Below are positions 1 through 11,462 of a DNA stretch of 64,000 nucleotides, in pieces. Position 1 is the stretch's first letter; every line of letters begins with the position of its first letter. The stretch is from Athripsodes cinereus (Eukaryota; Arthropoda; Insecta; Trichoptera; Leptoceridae), in assembly GCA_947579605.1 (NCBI GenBank), contig OX388314.1, forward strand, positions 8,990,001 to 9,054,000, given 5' to 3'. A model generated the notes under the pieces. The model was not told the origin of the DNA, searched no databases, and was given only the letters and a program-made list of their open reading frames with translations. The position numbers were made by a program, and so were the translations under genes.

Positions 1-528
1 TTTAATGTTGGCGTGCCCAGAAGTTGTTTAAAGGGGACATTAAGTACAATATTTTCTTTGGGATATTTTTTCTGGTATATACAGGATGTAAAGCGGAACG
101 ATTGACAACTGAAAAGGTATATAGAGGGACTTGTGAGACATATTGAGGGTACTCACAATTAAACAGGGTGTCTCATTTTTATTATTAAATTTATTCATTC
201 ATGACTATACGTAAGTTACAAATAATTACAAAGAAGGTATACATTCAAGCTACATATAATCAATATACTTATTTTTCATAAGTTTTGTTAGAATAATAAC
301 TGTTTGTAAGGAAATTTTATTTATTTTTAAAAATAACATGCTCACCGGAATTAAAATAAGAATACATGTTTGAAATGTGCGGAAGTAGAGCGTTGCTACC
401 ACATATTTCAAATGTATAATCTTGTTTTATAAATTTATTTCCATGCATTTTTAGTAGAATTATCTATAGAATTATAGTTACTTTAAATCGATAATGCTGA
501 AAAGTTTTAAAATAGCTCTCGTGTCATT
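1..528 (-). repeat. 3' flank of defensin copy A, duplicated at 18012-19324
   Basis: This is the downstream flank of copy A, read on the minus strand. The same sequence recurs at 18012-18267 and 19055-19324, in the same orientation beside relic copy C; there it is split by an RTE-like LINE fragment. Both copies begin with the same block (TTTAATGTTGGCGTGCCC), and in the second copy this block follows a stretch resembling the end of an LTR. It has no open frame of note. Confidence 0.75.
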
Positions 529-1778
529 TTATTTATTTGAGTATTTAGGAGGTTGGGGTGGTGGTGGAGGGGGATGAGGTGGTGGTGGTGAAGGAGGAAT
601 GAGCGATAGAGTGGGAGGTACAAAAGGTAGATTACAGATGCATTCATTTCCTTCGCATCTTCCTCCAGGTCTATTTATCCTAACGCAATGAATGTAACAT
701 GCATTTGTATATTTTGGGCAGATTGGTTTCACGATGTGTGGTAACAGTTTTTCAGGCGCATCTGAAATGTTTACAAATTTAGATTGTTAATAAAATTGTT
801 ATTTCATTGCCATCTTCCGTAGTTCTCATAATTGCTCATCCATTCTTTTCTGTTAGTTTTCGAGTGTCATGTAAAAGCCATGCATTCGTAAAACATTTCG
901 TAAAATACATTAAACATTTTCTATTCAGCGATAAAGTACGTCACCTTTCCTGATATCCCATTTTTTTCTTGACACGGAGAGCACAACTTGTTTGTTTTTA
1001 ATATGAAGTCAGTCTGTTGATTTGTTTATTTAGCCGGCCGGCCATTCAGGCTGCGCACTGTGCGGATAAATAGGAGTCTTTGTCTCCTGAGGTATCCGGG
1101 TGTGTGGAGGTTTCATTCAATAATATGGGATTACCGTGACTACCGTATCTATGAAAGCTGATGTAATAATCAATATGAATGCTAATTTGCTATAATGGTT
1201 AAGTCTTGTAAAAAAGATAGTATGGAAAAGGACATAATAACTAAAAGATAAACTTGGTTAACAGGAAGAATACTTGGAGGCGTGACCCCGTCTAAGAATA
1301 AAATGGGTCGATAACGAAGACTTAAGTGCCTTAAGTACCAAAACTCACTGACTACAATTAATAGAAGAGAAAGTATGTTTGATGAATGGCATAGATGTTT
1401 ATAGAAGCAAACATAAGTTTCAAAGGTAGGAATAAGCAGTGCTCGATCCTTTCTGTCTACTCCGCAAGAGAAATAGTGTGATATTATCATGATGATAAGG
1501 GTAATATAAATATGTATTGAGTTAACTATTTTTTTGAAAAAAAAAATGATTAATAGACGAAAATAATTTTAGCCAGACGTTGAGAATAAACGTTAATCTC
1601 TGCATGAAAGTATCCTGTCACTAAGCCTGGATTTATAATTGAAATACTAATTTTTCTATGATAGTGAAAATGAATTAATAATAATTGTACAAACATTAAA
1701 CTCACTCTCAGCCACTTTTATAAAGAAAACTGACAGAATGCAGGCAACGAAGAACCAAAATGGTATTTTCCCCAACAT
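529..1778 (-). CDS. Defensin-like prepropeptide with proline-rich tail (copy A)
   Basis: Two exons are visible: 1706-1778 (signal peptide, 24 codons plus one base, beginning MLGKIPFWFF) and 529-761, joined across a GT-AG intron (762-1705) in phase 1. The predicted protein is 101 residues: a hydrophobic signal peptide, a short propeptide, a six-cysteine module, then a tail of about 34 residues rich in proline and ending in KYSNK. Cysteine spacing is C-x6-C-x3-C-x9-C-x4-C-x-C with a PGG before Cys4. This is the CS-alpha-beta defensin pattern, and the short first loop resembles the ancient invertebrate type. Unlike copy B there is no dibasic KR site before Cys1 (the sequence there is HIVKPIC), so maturation may differ. 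Defensins act outside the cell on microbial membranes or cell-wall precursors; that role is inferred from family. The frame is intact. The gene runs opposite to copies B, D, E and F. Confidence 0.82.
1005..1115. repeat. Repeat fragment in copy A intron
   Basis: A GC-richer patch containing GCCGGCCGGCC and a small AGGAG/CTCCT hairpin lies in the copy A intron. It interrupts sequence that is continuous in the introns of copies B and D-F. I do not recognise the family. Confidence 0.4.
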
Positions 1779-1875
1779 TTTCTTTGAAGATACTTTATAA
1801 AAATATGTAGTTATTTAGGCAACACTTGGATCAACCAGATCTCAAGTGTAATTATTTTCCCATATTTCAGAACTG

Positions 1876-1884
1876 CCTTTTATA
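1876..1884 (-). promoter_or_regulatory. TATA box of copy A
   Basis: On the minus strand this reads TATAAAAGG, about 100 bp upstream of the start codon. The same motif with the same flanks sits at the same distance in front of copies B, D, E and F, so core promoters are conserved across the family. Confidence 0.75.
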
Positions 1885-2340
1885 CTGAATTGTTACATAT
1901 AACATTCGTGAATATTAGTTATTAACTTTTTAAACTTTTATATTACACCTTTTGTTACTTTTTATTACAGTTTCCATTGTGACCCTACAGATGGATGGTT
2001 AATTTCTAATATATTTTTTAATTTTTATGATAACAGCTACCTCACGATCATTTTTATTGATTTTTATACGTTTCCTCACGATTTTTGATGTGTTGATTTA
2101 ACTTATTAATTAATTATTATTATTAAATAAACTTATTATTAAATCCTCTTGTATCACTGTTAGAAACATGAAAGAGTGTGGTCTTGTATTTGCTGGGATC
2201 TCAAATAAAATATCTTTGCGTAAAAGTGCATGATAGTGAATAGATGCAATTTTGAATTAGTGAATAGATTGGTAGATGAATGCGTCATAAAATGTGGCAA
2301 TATCTCTACTTCGACATTATCTTTTTATGAAATCTGTATA

Positions 2341-2735
2341 CTAGCGGGGCTTTCAATAACATCAACAAAGTTTGGAAGGCGTCTGGACTCAGCTTTAGGA
2401 CAAAATAACGCATATTCAATGCGTGTATGTTTCCAATCCACTTATGTCTTTATGCTTATCCAAGGCTCAAAAGCGGAAGATAGTAATCTTTAAAAACAAG
2501 TGTTTTAAGAGGATTTTCGATGTAAAATGGTATGAACATGTCACAAATGATGATCGACGCATCCAGCAGAGATATGTAGGTAATCTTCGTGATAGATATA
2601 CGAAAGACGTTGGTCCTGGCTGAGTCATGTTGACTAAGAACCCCCAATGATAGTTGGCCAAAAAGAACACTATTCTTCCGTCTGCAAAGGTTTCGTCGGG
2701 CTGGGCGTCCCTCTTTCACAACACATCATTCCCAT
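2341..2735 (+). repeat. Decayed RTE-like LINE fragment
   Basis: In shifting frames this matches the post-RT region of the element at 18268-19060. It starts at the AFNN-NKVWKASGL segment, then shows FKNKCFKRIFDVKWYEHVTND and the region around DSWPKR. Several indels break the frame. It is a non-functional retrotransposon remnant. Confidence 0.7.
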
Positions 2736-2759
2736 TGTGATGAATCGAATATATACAAG

Positions 2760-3990
2760 ACTGTAAATATTATTTTCATATACCTAGATCGAATATTTGT
2801 AATTAATAAAGGGATGAAACTTAGTATAATTTCAAGTGGTTGACAACCTATCTATGTAGGAAACAGAGACAGGTATATTTCGGTGTGTGTCAGGAAGAGA
2901 TGGATGTAGTTTTTTGTTGCTTTGGGTCGACATTTTCAGGATCTGAAGAGAGAACAGATATTACTCGAGGCAGTTTAGTTTTGAGCCTAGGAGAGGTGGG
3001 ACTCAATCATATTAATCTCAGTGTTTGAATTCGACATATTTTAATATTTATTTACCCACCTTCGTAGTAATTAATACATTATATTTTAGTGATATTTCCA
3101 CATTTGGGAATATATGAAAATCATCATAAATTACTTTTAATTAACATTAAAATCAGTGAGCCTGCCAGCTGTCCAAGATAAGATTTTTAATAATATTAAT
3201 TTATTTATATTTAGGTGCAGGGATACTCTCAGGATGTTTGTTGTCTACAAGGCAATAGGATTTATTATTTTACAGATTTTGAAAACAAAGGAATTATGTG
3301 TTATATATATTTTATCTTCAGTATTATCGTATGTATGTATGTACTTGTGACCGATTTTAAATAGCGCGGTTCTACACACCTAATACTAGACCGATGGCAG
3401 TGGCGTACCGACCTACTTAACCTGTCCGTGAGTGAATAAAGAAAAAATAAAAGTGTATGGCAGAGTGAATTAATTCAACTTTCACTTTTTGAATATTTTT
3501 TTATCGCATTTTATAGAAAATGATCCCTAGAATAAATGTTTATAAGGAACCAACTCTCAAAAATTAATAATAACGGAGTTATATAACAAAAACAATTTTG
3601 ATACGTCATGTCTGCTCCGGTATTGTCAACAATGGGTTCAACATAAGAATATTTATTATTATTAAAAATATTTATTTTTATTTGTTTTTAACAAAAACTT
3701 ATATAGGTACTAAAAACTAATTAAACTGTCCAGAATTAGCATAAAAAGTAAAAAAAAAACATAAAACACTCCACAAAATAACACCCATAGCGCACGAACG
3801 CACGCAGCAAAATGGTTTGCAACCACGAGTGACGGCTAGGTATTTAGAGCGGCGGTCACGTGACATTTTGTACAGGCGATAAATAAGGTCTAAACACGCC
3901 TATTTTTGATTTTTTTTCTTGTGATTGGTAAAGTACATCCGACAGATTGAACCAATGATGAAATTGACGAATTTGGCGGGAATACCTAAA
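2760..3990. other. Intergenic, no gene seen
   Basis: AT-rich sequence with only short random open frames. I see no splice-supported gene, RNA gene or clear repeat family. Confidence 0.5.
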
Positions 3991-4002
3991 TATTACTGGA
4001 TC

Positions 4003-4061
4003 AAACGCACCGGTGCGTGCGTACTCCAGATCCCATAATATTTCTTGCACGCACCGGTGCG
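4003..4061. repeat. Pair of identical 14-bp GC-rich palindromes
   Basis: The perfect palindrome ACGCACCGGTGCGT occurs at about 4003-4016 and again at about 4048-4061. The flanks make the two copies inverted relative to each other (GTGCGTGC versus GCACGCAC). It stands out against AT-rich surroundings and could be part of a decayed transposon end. Confidence 0.7.
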
Positions 4062-4436
4062 TTGGTACTCCTTTACAGGTTAATATTATATTTTTATTTG
4101 ATTTATTTTACCATAACGAAGGATTAAACAGTTTGGAGAGGAGTTGTATGTTGAGCAGGATATTATTAACTTATTTATTTAATTACATATTTTATCATCG
4201 ATGTCATTTGTCTTCTATAAATTTACTGGATTTTTCTACTTATATTGCTGTGACATTCTAGAATGTATTAATTAACCTTTTTGCAAGGCATGGAAATATT
4301 GCATTGTTTATGTATTATTATATTAATATATTTATAACTACCATTTATCCAAAAATCCCTACATAAACCCTTTCCCTTTGGGAGTGCAGTTTTGTCCAGT
4401 CGTTTGTTTGGCCCCAGACGATTTGGGTGAGACGGT

Positions 4437-5682
4437 GTAGTGAGCAGGCAACACCTAATTAGTATTGTTGTGGTCAGCTTGGATGACGTCACTTATTTGA
4501 TTGTGATAAGAATTATCACAATCCACCACCATTCTAGTTCTCTCTGCCTGGCTGACCACACATACGTTTTCATTCTCTTTATAAAATCTAGTGTAACATT
4601 ATTCGTATTTGTAAAACTGTGTTTAATAATAAATTATCTTTAATAATAATCGCGAGTTTCATTATACATTTGGTAAGTCACTTTCTAACCTTCTGATTTG
4701 GAGTCAAGCAATATATTATCATTACATATCCCATCATCATATTTGCTCTCTCTCAGGGGTCATCACACACTCATCCACCCTAATCACTTCATTGGTGACC
4801 CCTTCAGAACACACCCCTTCAGAACACATCCATTCAAAACAAAAAAACAATTTATAACCCATTTTTCATTTTTCACACATTTTTCACGCATATCAATCCA
4901 TCAAAATCTACATACCTACCGTGCCTTACCTTTTCAAAATCACCTTCAGGCTACGGTCTTCTCACATTTGCTCCATTCTACTTACCAAATTTATTATTTT
5001 TATTTCGCGAACTTTTAATTTGTGGTAAGCCGGCAGCGAGGATTGGAATCGGTTGGTTTTACCCTCAGGGCTTCATTTTTTTATTATTTTTTAATTTTCA
5101 TAGGGCACCAACCTATTTTTGCCCTAATTAGGAATTTTATATTTAATATCTTAACATTGTATGTAAAATTTTTGTTAACAGATCAATAAGTAACAAAACG
5201 AAATATTTTCACTGACATACAACAATAAGGTAACAATTTTATAATTTAATTTTTTTCATAAACTCATTTCATTTTAATTACTAGTAATTGCATTCTGCAT
5301 TTGAATTAAAATCATCAAATCAAACAAACTTAAAATTAGCAATCACGGCTAACTTCAAACTTGGTAAACTTACCTAGTAATTCATTACTTATATTTTACA
5401 AAAATTTTTTTATGAATTCTTAATCAAATGACAACAAGGATAAATAACAAACTTTTATTTTCAATATTATTACTGTTTATTTTTCTTTATTTGTAACTTG
5501 TTGTCCTGTTCATACATACAATAACTTCTTAATCATACATTTTGTCTACCCCTACTCTCACATTTTAATGGAAGGGGGAGCTATGTAGTGAACAGGCAAC
5601 ACCAAAGAGTATTGTGGTCAGCTGGGATGACGTCATCCAAGCTGACCACAACAATACTAATTAGGTGTTGCCTGCTCACTAC
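4437..5682. mobile_element. 1.25-kb element with perfect 55-bp terminal inverted repeats
   Basis: Positions 4437-4491 and 5628-5682 are exact reverse complements over 55 bp, beginning GTAGTGAGCAGGCAACACC and ending in TGACGTCA. A third, diverged direct copy of the end lies at 5585-5639 and overlaps the right repeat, so 5585-5682 folds into a near-perfect hairpin of about 98 bp. The interior has no transposase-sized open frame. It is probably a non-autonomous DNA or foldback element. I could not define a clean target duplication. Confidence 0.8.
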
Positions 5683-5699
5683 AACGGTATTCCTTTCTT

Positions 5700-6490
5700 A
5701 ACAGAATATATGATATTGTAGTATATAATTATGCATGATAATTATATAAATCAAATTTTGGAAATATAAGTAGTTCAACTAACAAAATTCTCTCCTTTCC
5801 CAATATGCTGGAGGACCCACAATCCATTATAAGGTCTTTGGGCATTTGTAAATGGATATTATGTTACTAAACTTTAATTATTAATAACTGGTTGGTAAAT
5901 CACTGTTCGTGATATTGCTAACTCTATTAGTAGTCTATCTTATCAGTTCTGTAAGAACACACCTTGCAATCATTAACATGGTTGGATGTGCGTGGAGATT
6001 GGTGGTGCTTTTTCTGCGTATAAATCAACTTAAGCAATGAAAAAGTATTTATTTCAAATGTTCTCCGACTGAAGCAGGTACAGCTCCATTCCTCGAATTT
6101 TCTGCTAGAGTATGGCTTGAATGGGGTTATCTGCACCCTTTGGCTGAGGCTCAATGATCAGAAATCTTTTGGACTAATATTATTATATGTTTATTATATA
6201 TAATTGCATGTTCTAATGAATATATCTTATATATTATTTTATATATTCGGGTGTAGTGTAGTGCACTCGGGCTCAAAAAGCGGCATGGCGAGTTTGAGAC
6301 GTGAAGGAGCGAAGGCGGCGCTCCTTTAACATGGACACAGCATGCTTTCCATGCATTAACAAGCAGTAGTTATAGTCTCCGAAAATGATGTCATAGCAAT
6401 CGTGTTGAAATTTAATTAATATTTAAAAATAATAAAATAATGTTCTTGGGTGCGCCACTGTCCTTTTCTACGCGTCGAATTATTAGCTAT
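5700..6490. other. Intergenic, no gene seen
   Basis: AT-rich sequence with a short GC-richer patch near 6250-6340. There are no supported genes. Confidence 0.45.
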
Positions 6491-6504
6491 ATTGAGGAAC
6501 ATAG

Positions 6505-6752
6505 CGATGGTGTAGCGCACAGATGTGGTAAGTGCAGTTTTTACCGAAAATGAGTTATTATACGCATGCGAATCTATATCATCTGAAGTATGTTCCTTAG
6601 GAATATTATTGCGTAACTCTGTGTCATTCACGAGATATTTAACAAAAACTATGTGTGGTTAGTACTAGATTGTATGGCATCTCAAACTTTCAACATTGAT
6701 TATCTCAAAACTATGAAAACTGTACTTACCACTTCTGTGCGCTATGCCATCG
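6505..6752. repeat. Long imperfect inverted repeat
   Basis: Arms 6505-6542 and 6715-6752 pair at about 34 of 38 positions (CGATGG..TAGCGCACAGA.GTGGTAAGT), separated by about 170 bp. A shorter nested pair (GAGGAACATA with TATGTTCC) lies between. This is probably a decayed inverted-repeat transposon. Confidence 0.6.
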
Positions 6753-7389
6753 AATGTACATGCATTGGCTATAGATACTATGAAATGGTTATCTTATGTA
6801 GGGTCATGGATCGGCAACCAGTTACCATACAACATTCTCGTGATGACATGGAATAATTATTATTTGAATTTTATGTTATGATGATTTGTTATGTTATATT
6901 TTGTTATGTTTCATTACGCTATATTTTATTATGTTATTTTACAGAATCTCAAGGTAAGTGATCTGACGTCAAAGTTGATCTCAGAGTTAATATGTATTAA
7001 AATTCATGTTAAATTGTTTTATTGATTTTGTGATTTTTGTTGTTCTTTTGATTATTGAAATGTATATTTCAGATGACTTATTATTGCGTTTTTAAAAATT
7101 CACAACGTAGGTAAAATTATCGTCAAAACACAACGTACTGGGTCCAAATCTACGAAAATAGTTAATAGATAAATCTAGACGATCACGAAAGGCCAAAATT
7201 CGTTAATTACTTTAATTAGGAACGCGATGTTTCGTACGTATATTTGCAACAATGCGAAAATTCATACAATTCTTAGCTAGCCGGATAGGGTTGTCAGTTC
7301 TATTTTGGGAATCAATTATTACAGTAGGTACAGTTTAGAAGCTAGGATGTTGCAAATTCGGAGCTAAGAATTGTTTAAATTAGGTAGGG

Positions 7390-8420
7390 TCATCACACCA
7401 TGACAACGACATTAGAGCCTGGTACAAATATCATATCAATCCTTAAACATCAGTTTCAGCGCTACTCATACGATAATTATCACTCGCACTAATATAATGT
7501 CATTATACCATCTCTTTTGTAGTTCGCCGTAGCTGTATTCATTACTCCATGGTTGCCATTTGAGGACTTTTGTTGTCCATCTATGGATTTAGGATTATTC
7601 ATCGACAACAATTCAATTTAAAGCATAAGTATTATCTTTGTTTTTAAATTTACTTTGACTTTTTTAGAGAATTTTAACTTTTGCTTTTTTTTCCTCAAGA
7701 CTGAGACATTTCTGGTAAGAGTGGAATCTTCGCTGGTCTACATGTTAAATGTATTAATTGTCAACATATTGTGTAACGACTGTTTGATTCTAGATATTGT
7801 AAAAATAAAAAAAAATAAAGCATCCAGGCCTTCCACTGCAATACCCAGTTGTGGGCCTAATTTTTCCTTGAAATCCAATGGTCGAAAGACAGAACACTTC
7901 GTTGGTCTTTAAGGGCCATATATCTGGTATTCGAACAATATTGATGGAGACCCACCGACCACCCGGATAGCGCAGAAGTCTGGGGACTTCCATATGTGCG
8001 ATTAAATCTCTATACTAACAAATTTATTCTGACAAGCGGTGCCATGGTGGGCTGCCTAAAGGACTGGCCGACCAAACCGCCCATAAACAAATTGAAACAA
8101 CGACATTTGGTGAAGAGAAGCATCTTACTTTACAAATATTACAAAATGGGTTTTATTATTTTTTATAGTAGAATATAGACGACGTTGCACTTTCTCGCAA
8201 CGTCAATGTAACGCTAAAATGTGTTTTGACTTCGGGTTCTGTTGCCAATAATTTCGGACTTAGGTACAGAAAAAGGATTGAAAGAAAATTTGTTCTATCA
8301 AGTCATCATGTATTTAATTGAATCTAAATGCCTGTAGTCACAGTATGAAAAAACAATCTTACAAAAACATCGTTAATTTTCACTGTATGTTATCGTTTTA
8401 TGAATAAATAATAATATACT
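7390..8420. repeat. Segment duplicated at 19785-20640
   Basis: The block starting near ACAACGACAT and running to the TTATCGTTTTAT region matches 19785-20640 closely and in order. This copy carries an extra retroelement insertion (7627-7816). It includes a dispersed motif around 7940-7990 (CCCACCGACCACCCGGATAG) that also appears near 20140 and, inverted, near 51205. Confidence 0.75.
7627..7816 (+). mobile_element. Retroelement 3' fragment with poly-A tail and 7-bp target duplication
   Basis: This stretch is absent from the otherwise matching duplicate at about 20010. It ends in an A-rich tail and is flanked by AAAGCAT at 7620-7626 and 7817-7823. The same sequence occurs on the minus strand at the start of the large insertion at 41620, which fixes its orientation and shows it is a mobile family. 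It is either a short retroposon or a heavily 5'-truncated LINE. Confidence 0.75.
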
Positions 8421-8429
8421 TATATATGA

Positions 8430-8600
8430 TATTCAACGAAATATTTTCTGTTTACCCACTGTCTGATATGTATTGTGAGTTTAATATTCGCTATTTACGT
8501 ATTTCGAATGTTTTGGTCTCGATTATGATATACTAACAATATTTTTCAATATTTTAAAAAAAAAATTACTTAATAACACTCTTTCCCTAAGGATGCCGTA
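8430..8600 (+). repeat. Upstream flank shared by defensin copies B, D, E and F
   Basis: The sequence from the AACG(A/G)AATATTTTCTGTTT region to TTTCCCTAAGGATGCCGTAA recurs at about 21200, 26925 and 37935. It marks the left part of the duplicated defensin unit. Confidence 0.7.
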
Positions 8601-8604
8601 AAGC

Positions 8605-9470
8605 ACACTGCAAACAAAACTCTAACAGTGATAGAAGAGGATAGGCTCGTTCTAAAATTTTTGAATTTCTGTGTTCCAACATCGATGACCTTCAAGCATT
8701 AGCAATATATTGTCTTGACTTTAGCGTCAGTTTAAAACTGGATGCAAAATTTGACTGGCTGCATGACCGATGTTTTCTTTGAATTACCTATCTAGTATAT
8801 ATCTTTGCAAATATACATTATAATAACTATCTTGTGTTAGGCAACTAACTGCATCACCAATTGCCAATTCGACATTGTCGAATGTAATTTTAGTACAACG
8901 TAAAACCTTCAATGGACTTGTACCAATAATTTATTTCAAAGGTTTTAAATCATATTTAATAATTAACTATTATTTAATAACATATTGGATTAATAAGTGA
9001 CAAATTACTCGGTAAATAAAATTCATGAACAACGCCCGTATTTATTTTAGTTTGGGTACAAATAAAATAATACACTTTTTGCAGTTAGATTAGTTATCTG
9101 GTAGATAATATATTTACTTAAAATATGTAATGTCTTGTAATATGTATATTTAAACATTTACCTATGAATGGTGTTTTCCATTTTAATAACAACTAAAATA
9201 AGGCACAATAATACAACAAACACAAAACAACGTGCAAAATAATGAAATGTAAGATAGGCGCTGATTAAAATGAGTGTAATAATTAATCACCGATTGCGAA
9301 TTGACCAATCACGAGCGGTGTGTATTAGTATTAGTGTGTGCACACCTAAGTATTAGCCAAGTGCTGTTTTAGAATACAAATCTATTAGAGTTTACTTCGC
9401 ATAGCGAAATATCTTTACTTAGCATAGCGTTAGCGGTCACTATGCGTAAGTATTGTTTAAGAATACGAGC
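8605..9470. mobile_element. Insertion in the copy B upstream flank
   Basis: The flank is continuous in copies D-F but interrupted here. Positions about 8710-8810 are the reverse complement of one end of the inverted-repeat element at 21593-21835 (shared AATTACCTATCTAGTAT), so a related element lies inside. The remainder, including a CGCATAGCG-type short palindrome near 9400, is unclassified. Confidence 0.6.
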
Positions 9471-9697
9471 CATAACTAATTAAATAAACATATAAAAAAT
9501 CGTGATGAAACTTATAAAAAAACATTTAAAACGATCGTGAGGTAACTATTATTATAAAAACTATAAATACATGCATTAGTAATTAACCATTTAAGCTGTA
9601 GGGTCAGAACGCAAAGTGTAATAAAAAACAACAAAACGTGTAATATAAAAGTTTAAAAAATTAATAACTAATTCACGAATATGTTATAAAATTTCAG

Positions 9698-9706
9698 TAT
9701 AAAAGG
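9698..9706 (+). promoter_or_regulatory. TATA box of copy B
   Basis: TATAAAAGG lies about 108 bp upstream of the start codon, in a block (CAG-TATA-GGCAATTCTGAAATATGG) conserved in all five structurally intact copies. I did not find a clear NF-kappaB-type decamer nearby. Confidence 0.8.
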
Positions 9707-9805
9707 CAATTCTGAAATATGGAAATATAATAACACTTGAGGTCTGTTGGTCAAAGTGTTGCCTCAATTACTACGAGTATTTGTAATAAATTAACTTTGT
9801 AGAAA

Positions 9806-11462
9806 ATGTTGGGGAAAAAACCATTTTGGTTCTTCGTGGTCTGCATTCTGTCAGTTTTCTTCATACAAGTGGCTGAGAGTGAGTTACATTAATTTCAGTA
9901 CCTAATTAATTTTTGTACAATTATTATTAATACTTTCTCACTAGGTATCATTGCATAAATACTATTTCAGGCTTAGTGACAGTTTACTTTCATGCAGAGA
10001 CTAACGTTTATTCTTAGCGTATGGCTAAAATTATTATCGAGTGTTAAGATTTTTTTTATAGAAAAATAGTTATCTCAATACAAACAGGTACCTACATGTA
10101 AATTATACTTATCATCATGATACAATTACTCCGTTTCTCTTGCGGAGTAAGCAGAAAAGATTTAGTGCTGCTTACCTTTGCAAATAATATTAACTTCTAC
10201 AAACATTTATCCCGTTAGATATTCTTCTATAATAATACTTGTACTCAGAAAGTGTTAATACTTAGGGATGCGGTCATTGTTATCTAGCTATTGTATTCTC
10301 AGACGGGACCACGCCTCCGAGTATTCTTCCCATTAACCAAGTTTATCTTTTTATTCATTATGTTCTCCTGCATACTTTCCATATTCAAAGGCTTAACCAT
10401 AGTATCAAATTAACATTCGTATTGTTGACTATGCCTGTGAAGAATTGTGATGTAAGAAGCAAGTGCCATAGACTTGAACATAACTATATGATTGTGCGTA
10501 TTTATGCATGTATGTACCTAGTTTCACAATTGAGTGATTTTTTATTCTGTTTTTGTATTGTTTGTAATATTAATATAATTTCCTAAAGTTTGTTTTATAG
10601 TTTAATTTTGTTATAACTTTTGCAAAGTGTTGTTCTTTTGTTAATAGCTGTAATTTAATAGAGTGTAGGGAAATGAAATGTATTGATGTTAATCGTATAG
10701 AGGAAAGTATATAATACTGTAATTTAAAAGGTAACAGCAGTTTATAATTTAGTAAATAAATAAATAAGTATTGATTATTCTACATAAATATTCATAGGGG
10801 TTTGAGGCATTTGATCTTCTCTGCCTATTCGGCAAAGAAAGCGGCGTGTAAATAATGATGGTATAAATAAATGATTCCAATTTCCAATCTTCATCAAATC
10901 TCGATACAAACCATTCCACATAAAAAAAATACTATACTGACACGGTAATCCCACAAGTGGAGCAAAGAGCAGTATAATCTCATATAAAATATATTACATA
11001 TGTTGCTCTCTCCATGTCAAGAAAAAATTGGAACATCTGGAAAGGTGACGTATTTCATCGCTGAATAGAAAATGTTAAATGTCTTTTACGGGATTTTTTA
11101 TGAATATATGGCTTTTACAGGACACTAGAAAACTAACAAAAAAGAATGAAAGACCAACTATGAGAACTACGAAAGATGCCAATAAAATAATGATTCAATG
11201 AAATAACACTTTATTAACAAACAAAATTTGTAAATTTTTAGATGTGCCCGAAAAAGTATTATCACGCGTCAAGAGATTAACCTGCCCAAGTTTCCCAAGT
11301 GCATGCAATGCCCATTGCAATATGCTCGGAAAACCTGGAGGAAAATGCAAAGGAGATACCTGCGTCTGCAATCAACCTCCTAAGCCCACTCGTCCCCCTA
11401 CACCACCACCACCTCGTCCCCCACCACCACCACCCCAACCTCCTAAATACTCAAATAAATAA
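9806..11462 (+). CDS. Defensin-like prepropeptide with proline-rich tail (copy B)
   Basis: Exon 1 is 9806-9878 (signal peptide beginning MLGKKPFWFF) and exon 2 is 11242-11462, with a phase-1 GT-AG intron of 1363 bp. The predicted precursor is 97 residues. After the signal peptide comes a short propeptide ending in RVKR, a furin-type site typical of insect pro-defensins. The mature peptide of 61 residues holds six cysteines (C-x6-C-x3-C-x9-C-x4-C-x-C) with the gamma-core GGKCKGDTC. A 29-residue tail follows, about 60 percent proline, with TRPP and PRPP motifs and the end KYSNK. The fold and secretion follow from family knowledge. The tail is unusual and resembles proline-rich antimicrobial peptides or SH3-type ligands. 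An AATAAA overlaps the stop codon. This is the best-preserved six-cysteine copy in the window. Confidence 0.88.
10925..11140 (-). repeat. Dispersed repeat copy in copy B intron
   Basis: A diverged minus-strand copy of an element best seen at 44480-44670 (CACGGTA..CCCACAAGTGG ... CATCGCTGAA). It is also present in the introns of A and D-F. A plus-strand copy lies 3' of exon 2 in each plus-strand unit. Confidence 0.6.

Noticed and set aside
4698..5018. 106-codon frame with THPFRTHPF repeats
   Set aside because: It lies inside the inverted-repeat element, is low complexity and has no homologue I recognise.
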